NCBI GenBank assembly: GCA_905198745.1
Contig: CAJKDU010000030.1
Location: 1 to 28,023 of the forward strand
DNA from: an uncultured Prevotella sp.
GTDB taxonomy: Bacteria; Bacteroidota; Bacteroidia; Bacteroidales; Bacteroidaceae
Reading direction: 5' to 3'
Length of the DNA stretch: 28,023 nt
In this document: piece by piece, positions 25,523 to 28,023 of the stretch
Layout of the letters: each line of letters begins with the position of its first letter
Numbering within the stretch: the first letter of the stretch is position 1
The notes under the pieces: generated by a model
Told to the model about the DNA's origin: nothing
What the model saw: the letters and a program-made list of their open reading frames with translations, nothing else
Database searches by the model: none
Program-made: the position numbers and the translations under genes

Positions 25523-25634
25523 TGTGAATAATCTTAAAACGGTTTGACAACAAAACATATAATCTCCGGGTAATCTCATTGCGCATGCTTTTGCGACAAC
25601 ACATTCGCATACAATAACAATACATTCGTTTCAT
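25455..25634 (-). CDS. Cys/Met/Arg-rich leader peptide (uORF) overlapping the PstS-like gene
   Basis: 59 codons from ATG at 25634 to TAG at 25455-25457. The first 18 residues are MKRMYCYCMRMCCRKSMR: four Cys, five Met and four Arg, with a C-x-x-x-C-C motif at residues 8-13. This composition is far from random. The ATG follows AAAAAACAAAAAGTT, the A-rich context favoured for translation starts in Bacteroidetes, and lies about 100 nt after the predicted transcription start. The frame passes over the start codon of the PstS-like gene (25522, codon 38) and stops 65 nt inside it in a different frame, so translation of the two must interact. There is no signal peptide or fold. I infer a regulatory leader peptide; the C-terminal 35 codons may only be overlap. 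Confidence 0.6.
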   Translation of the reverse strand: MKRMYCYCMRMCCRKSMRNEITRRLYVLLSNRFKIIHNEKNYIHSYCIHPISIHSISLQ

Positions 25635-25735
25635 AACTTTTTGTTTTTTAAGTGTGAATAAATCTCTTTTCTATACTTTCTGTTTGTTTTGTAAATTAGC
25701 CTAAGGAGTGCTGTGGCCTCGTTCGGCTTTGTTTA
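25523..25735 (-). promoter_or_regulatory. Long 5' leader of the SusCD/M20/symporter operon
   Basis: About 213 nt from the predicted start point to the PstS-like ATG, much longer than other leaders in this window. It contains the leader ORF from 25634. It also holds a direct repeat read as TAATCTC on the plus strand at 25560-25566 and 25571-25577 (11 bp apart), and a small bulged stem near 25581-25597. No known riboswitch is recognised. Confidence 0.5.
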
Positions 25736-25741
25736 CGGTTG

Positions 25742-25773
25742 CAAAATTACGCCAAGTTTGTCTGCTGTACAAT
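25742..25773 (-). promoter_or_regulatory. Promoter of the minus-strand operon
   Basis: TAATTTTG at 25749-25742 on the minus strand, followed by C, is a full -7 match. ATTG at 25773-25770 stands 20 nt upstream as a near -33 element. Start point estimated near 25735. Confidence 0.6.
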
Positions 25774-25784
25774 CCCACATATAA

Positions 25785-25833
25785 GGTAATTTGTTACCCA
25801 TAAGTGTGGTATGATATATACCATACTTGTGGG
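25785..25833. promoter_or_regulatory. Large imperfect palindrome between divergent promoters
   Basis: CCCATAAGTGTGGTAT (25797-25812) and ATACCATACTTGTGGG (25818-25833) are 16-bp arms around GATAT, with only two wobble mismatches. A smaller hairpin GGTAA / TTACC (25785-25798) abuts it, and a further CCCACA occurs at 25774-25779. It lies just upstream of the minus-strand operon promoter, the usual place for an activator or for a bidirectional operator. The rest of 25834-25938 shows no gene. Confidence 0.55.
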
Positions 25834-25938
25834 ATGTGTGTGCTTTAAGTGTCTGGAAACCATCTGTATATAACTTTGTAAAACCTTTGTCGGCTTGATT
25901 CGGAAATAGGCGGGGAATACAAACATCTGTGCACGATT

Positions 25939-25970
25939 ATTGCTTACTTCGTGGATTTTCAGTAACTTTG
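25939..25970 (+). promoter_or_regulatory. Promoter of the nitroreductase gene
   Basis: ATTG (25939-25942), 20 nt, then TAACTTTG (25963-25970). The start would be near 25976, with AAGGA at 25986-25990 ahead of the ATG. Confidence 0.6.
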
Positions 25971-25998
25971 CCATGTAAATCAAGAAAGGAAAAGCAAA

Positions 25999-26526
25999 AT
26001 GGAAAATGAAGTATTGAAGGCTATACGCCAACGTAGAAGCTACCGCAAATACAAGCCGGAGCAAATCACGGACGAAGAGTTGCAGACTGTTCTCGATGCT
26101 GGTACATGGGCACCCACAGGAATGGGCAAACAGGATCCCTACATCGTGGCCGTTCAGAATCCGGAACTTTGCGACGAGCTAAGAAGGATGAATGCAGAGG
26201 TGATGGGGACAACGTCTGATCCGTTTTATGGGGCGCCGACCATTGTCCTGGTCTTCGGGTCTGCCGACTGGTCTAACCAGGTGAAAGACGGTAGTCTGGT
26301 GCTCGGCACCATGATGCTTGCCGCCCATAGCATCGGGCTTGCCTCTTGCTGGATAAACCGTGAAGACGCCATGTTTGCAACTGAGCGTGGCAAACAGCTC
26401 ATGCTGCAGTTCGGCCTTCCGGAAGGACTTGTGGGCATAGGCGCTTTGGCGTTGGGCTACGGATTGCCCGAGGGCACCCATGCGCCGAAGGATAGAAAGG
26501 CTGATTATTATAAGGTGGTGAAGTAA
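25999..26526 (+). CDS. Nitroreductase-family flavoprotein
   Basis: 175 residues, a typical small single-domain member. 'AIRQRRSYRKYKPEQITDEELQTVLDAGTWAPTGMGKQDPYIVAVQ' (about 8-52) is the FMN-binding N-terminal signature, with the R-R-S-x-R phosphate-binding segment. 'GLASCWINREDAMF' and 'VGIGALALGYGLPEG' (the second FMN-contacting region) follow. The family uses FMN and NAD(P)H to reduce nitro, quinone or other electrophiles; the physiological substrate cannot be read from sequence. It has its own promoter, and its terminator overlaps the stop codon. It is divergent from the SusCD operon and might share the palindrome at 25797-25833. Confidence 0.9.
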   Translation: MENEVLKAIRQRRSYRKYKPEQITDEELQTVLDAGTWAPTGMGKQDPYIVAVQNPELCDELRRMNAEVMGTTSDPFYGAPTIVLVFGSADWSNQVKDGSLVLGTMMLAAHSIGLASCWINREDAMFATERGKQLMLQFGLPEGLVGIGALALGYGLPEGTHAPKDRKADYYKVVK

Positions 26527-26541
26527 GTTTCGCCACCTTTT
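26514..26541 (+). terminator. Terminator overlapping the nitroreductase stop codon
   Basis: GGTGGTGAA (26514-26522) pairs with TTCGCCACC (26529-26537) with one wobble, followed by TTTT. The stop codon is in the loop. The trpS promoter begins at 26544. Confidence 0.7.
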
Positions 26542-26543
26542 CC

Positions 26544-26574
26544 TTTGTCTTTCACTCAAATCATAGTACCTTTG
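26544..26574 (+). promoter_or_regulatory. trpS promoter
   Basis: TTTG (26544-26547), a 19-nt spacer and TACCTTTG (26567-26574) form one of the best matches to the Bacteroidetes consensus in this window. The leader is about 25 nt. Confidence 0.7.
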
Positions 26575-26603
26575 CAGAAACAAAGAAATCAACAACTTAA
26601 TAT

Positions 26604-27692
26604 ATGGGAAAGATTATATTGACCGGTGACCGTCCTACCGGCAAACTTCACCTTGGACACTACATCGGCTCTTTGCGCCGTCGTGTCCAGTTGCAGAATG
26701 AGGGCGACTATGACCGCATGTTTGTCTTTATGGCCGATGTGCAGGCTTTGACCGACAATGCCGACAATCCTGAAAAAATCAGACAGAATATTGTAGAGGT
26801 GGCACTTGACTATCTCGCAGCAGGACTTGATCCGGAGAAGTGTACTCTCTTCATCCAAAGCCAGATTCCCGAATTGGCTGAACTGACCACATATCTGATG
26901 AATCTCATCACGGTGTCGCGTGTTCAGCGCAACCCGACGGTGAAGACGGAAATCAAGATGCGTAACTTTGAGGCTAATATTCCTTTGGGCTTTTTCTGCT
27001 ATCCGGTGAGCCAGGCTGCCGACATCACCTTGTTTAAGGCAACCACAGTGCCCGCAGGCGAAGACCAGGAACCTATGTTGGAAGTGACTCGCGAGTTGGT
27101 CCGCCGTTTCAACCAGACTTATGGCGAAGTGCTTGTGGAGCCTGAGATTCTTCTTCCCGAAAACGCAACAGCCCGCCGTCTGCCGGGTACAGATGGTAAA
27201 GAGAAGATGAGCAAGAGTTTGGGCAATTGCATTTATTTGAGCGACTCCGACAAAGAGGTTTGGAAGAAGGTGAAGAAAATGTCGAATGGCGAACCCCGCA
27301 TGAGTATGGATGAGCCCGGACACCTTGAGGGAAATGCGGTGTTTACCTATCTTGAGGCCTTCAGCACAGACGACGATTTTGCCAACTTCTGGCCGGAATA
27401 CAAAAATCTGACTGAACTCAAGGAGCATTATGTCCGTGGCGGCATTGGTGATGGTAACTGTAAAAAGTTCCTCAACACAATCATCAACAATATGCTTGAG
27501 CCTATGCGTCAACGACGCCATGAGTTTGAACAGGACATACCGGAAATATACAACATCTTGCGTAAGGGTACGGAAAAGGCTCGTGAGGTGGCTGCTCAAA
27601 CCATGGACGAGGTTCGTAAGGCCATGCGCATAGACTACTTTAATGATGCTGAACTCATTAGACAACAAGCTGAGAAGTATAAGGACAAATAA
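26604..27692 (+). CDS. trpS: Tryptophan--tRNA ligase
   Basis: 362 residues. Class I signatures: 'TGDRPTGKLHLGHYIGSL' with HLGH at 16-19 and a perfect KMSKS at 201-205 (GTDGKEKMSKSLGNCIYLSD). 'VFMADVQALTDN' (about 41-52) and 'YPVSQAADITLFKATTVPAGEDQEPMLEVTRELVRRFN' (about 133-170) are the Trp and ATP pocket elements of TrpS. The N-terminus (GDRPTGKLHLGHY) is of the subtype seen in many Bacteroidetes and Firmicutes rather than the E. coli type (SGAQPSGELTIGNY). It charges tRNA-Trp. Monocistronic, with a clear promoter and terminator. A long reverse-strand frame through it (26589-27695) is a codon-usage shadow. Confidence 0.97.
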   Translation: MGKIILTGDRPTGKLHLGHYIGSLRRRVQLQNEGDYDRMFVFMADVQALTDNADNPEKIRQNIVEVALDYLAAGLDPEKCTLFIQSQIPELAELTTYLMNLITVSRVQRNPTVKTEIKMRNFEANIPLGFFCYPVSQAADITLFKATTVPAGEDQEPMLEVTRELVRRFNQTYGEVLVEPEILLPENATARRLPGTDGKEKMSKSLGNCIYLSDSDKEVWKKVKKMSNGEPRMSMDEPGHLEGNAVFTYLEAFSTDDDFANFWPEYKNLTELKEHYVRGGIGDGNCKKFLNTIINNMLEPMRQRRHEFEQDIPEIYNILRKGTEKAREVAAQTMDEVRKAMRIDYFNDAELIRQQAEKYKDK

Positions 27693-27715
27693 CAATAGAG
27701 TAGAAGAAATAATGG

Positions 27716-27747
27716 CGGCTCAACGGGTTCCCCCGTTGGGCCGTTTT
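27716..27747 (+). terminator. trpS terminator
   Basis: CGGCTCAACGGG (27716-27727) pairs with CCCGTTGGGCCG (27732-27743) with one wobble, followed by TTTT. Confidence 0.88.
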
Positions 27748-27856
27748 GTTGTATGGCCTCTCTCTCTTGGGGAGTGACCCTAAATGTCGAATGGTAACAG
27801 GATGGTGGAAAATCGCTTCCGACCCGGATATGGTCACGAAACTGCTCGGTTGCAGT

Positions 27857-27873
27857 GTGTTAATGGCAGACTT
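27857..27873. repeat. Single copy of the 22-bp repeat core
   Basis: GTGTTAATGGCAGACTT differs by two bases from the 17-bp core GTGCTAATGGCAGAGTT tandemly repeated at 17250-17337. It stands in a gene-free region, as the other copies mostly do. Confidence 0.7.
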
Positions 27874-27890
27874 GGGCTTTGTCCCACAAC

Positions 27891-27956
27891 TTGGGCATTC
27901 ATTGCCACGGCCGTGGGCAACGAGTGCCCAAACGGCCGGACAGATTTTGGGCACTC
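27891..27956. repeat. Overlapping large hairpins in the terminal intergenic region
   Basis: Arms starting TTGGGCA (27891) and ending TGCCCAA (27931) form an imperfect 41-nt palindrome centred on ACGGCCGT (27907-27914). The right arm GAGTGCCCAA (27922-27931) is also perfectly complementary to TTGGGCACTC (27947-27956), so two alternative hairpins compete. The rest of 27748-28023 holds no gene I can support; a 72-codon open frame at 27746-27964 runs through the repeats and looks accidental. Confidence 0.7.
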
Positions 27957-28023
27957 TCCTTTAACTTGGGGGTTATCGTTTAATTCTAAGAATTCAATAT
28001 CTATAGACGAGGGTATGCCTTCC

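Noticed and set aside
25523..25579. Longer start for the PstS-like protein (MRLPGDYMFCCQTV...)
   Set aside because: It would bury the signal peptide behind 19 residues and lies within the leader ORF. The ATG at 25522 gives a standard signal peptide.
25747..26064. 105-codon minus-strand frame across the divergent promoter region
   Set aside because: It overlaps both promoters, the palindrome and the nitroreductase start. The sequence lacks a coherent domain, and the region is better explained as regulatory.
26589..27695. 368-codon reverse-strand frame opposite trpS
   Set aside because: It exactly shadows trpS, shows no family motifs, and long antisense frames are common in such codon usage.
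27746..27964. 72-codon frame in the terminal intergenic region
   Set aside because: It starts inside the trpS terminator tail and runs through the repeat copy and the palindromes. It has no protein-like pattern that I recognise.

Overview
The window looks like chromosome of a T9SS-bearing Bacteroidales bacterium, most likely Prevotella or a close relative. The evidence is a complete porP-gldK-gldL-gldM-gldN cluster, a SusC/SusD pair, Bacteroidetes-specific small proteins, and promoters of the Bacteroidetes type (TTTG, about 19-21 nt, then TAnnTTTG). The genus is inference, because no database was searched.

Layout. Positions 1-30 are the 3' end of a 5S rRNA with its terminator, so an rRNA operon lies just outside. 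Two small genes follow: a methyltransferase-like family protein and a DUF2795 protein. Positions 1345-7180 hold the type IX secretion operon, and an outer-membrane beta-barrel gene (7210-7836) ends that unit. Then come priA (7914-10184, +), a FadL/OmpP1-type outer membrane protein (-), a 7TM-HD phosphohydrolase of the c-di-AMP phosphodiesterase type (-), gltX and waaA (+). The minus strand from 25634 down to 17331 carries one apparent operon: a short Cys/Met-rich leader ORF, a PstS-like binding protein, SusC, SusD, a signal-peptide-bearing M20 amidohydrolase and an SDF-family symporter. A nitroreductase gene and trpS (+) close the window, followed by a gene-free stretch with hairpins and a copy of a dispersed repeat.

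The most interesting part is the minus-strand operon. Its products fit one import route: SusC/SusD across the outer membrane, periplasmic hydrolysis of an amide or peptide conjugate by the M20 enzyme, then sodium-coupled uptake of the released amino acid by the symporter. The symporter has Glu at the position where aspartate transporters have the substrate-binding Arg, so an acidic substrate is unlikely. The operon is preceded by a 59-codon ORF that begins MKRMYCYCMRMCCRKSMR. It contains a CXXXCC motif and overlaps the start of the first structural gene in another frame. I propose that it is a regulatory leader peptide, sensing either sulfur amino acids or copper/thiol-reactive metal, and that the operon scavenges an amino-acid conjugate, possibly a sulfur-containing one. 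That is inference.

Other points of note: a promoter nested in a terminator that would make the priA mRNA almost leaderless, a 22-bp tandem repeat whose core recurs 10 kb away, mutually exclusive hairpins at the window end, and a large palindrome between two divergent promoters.
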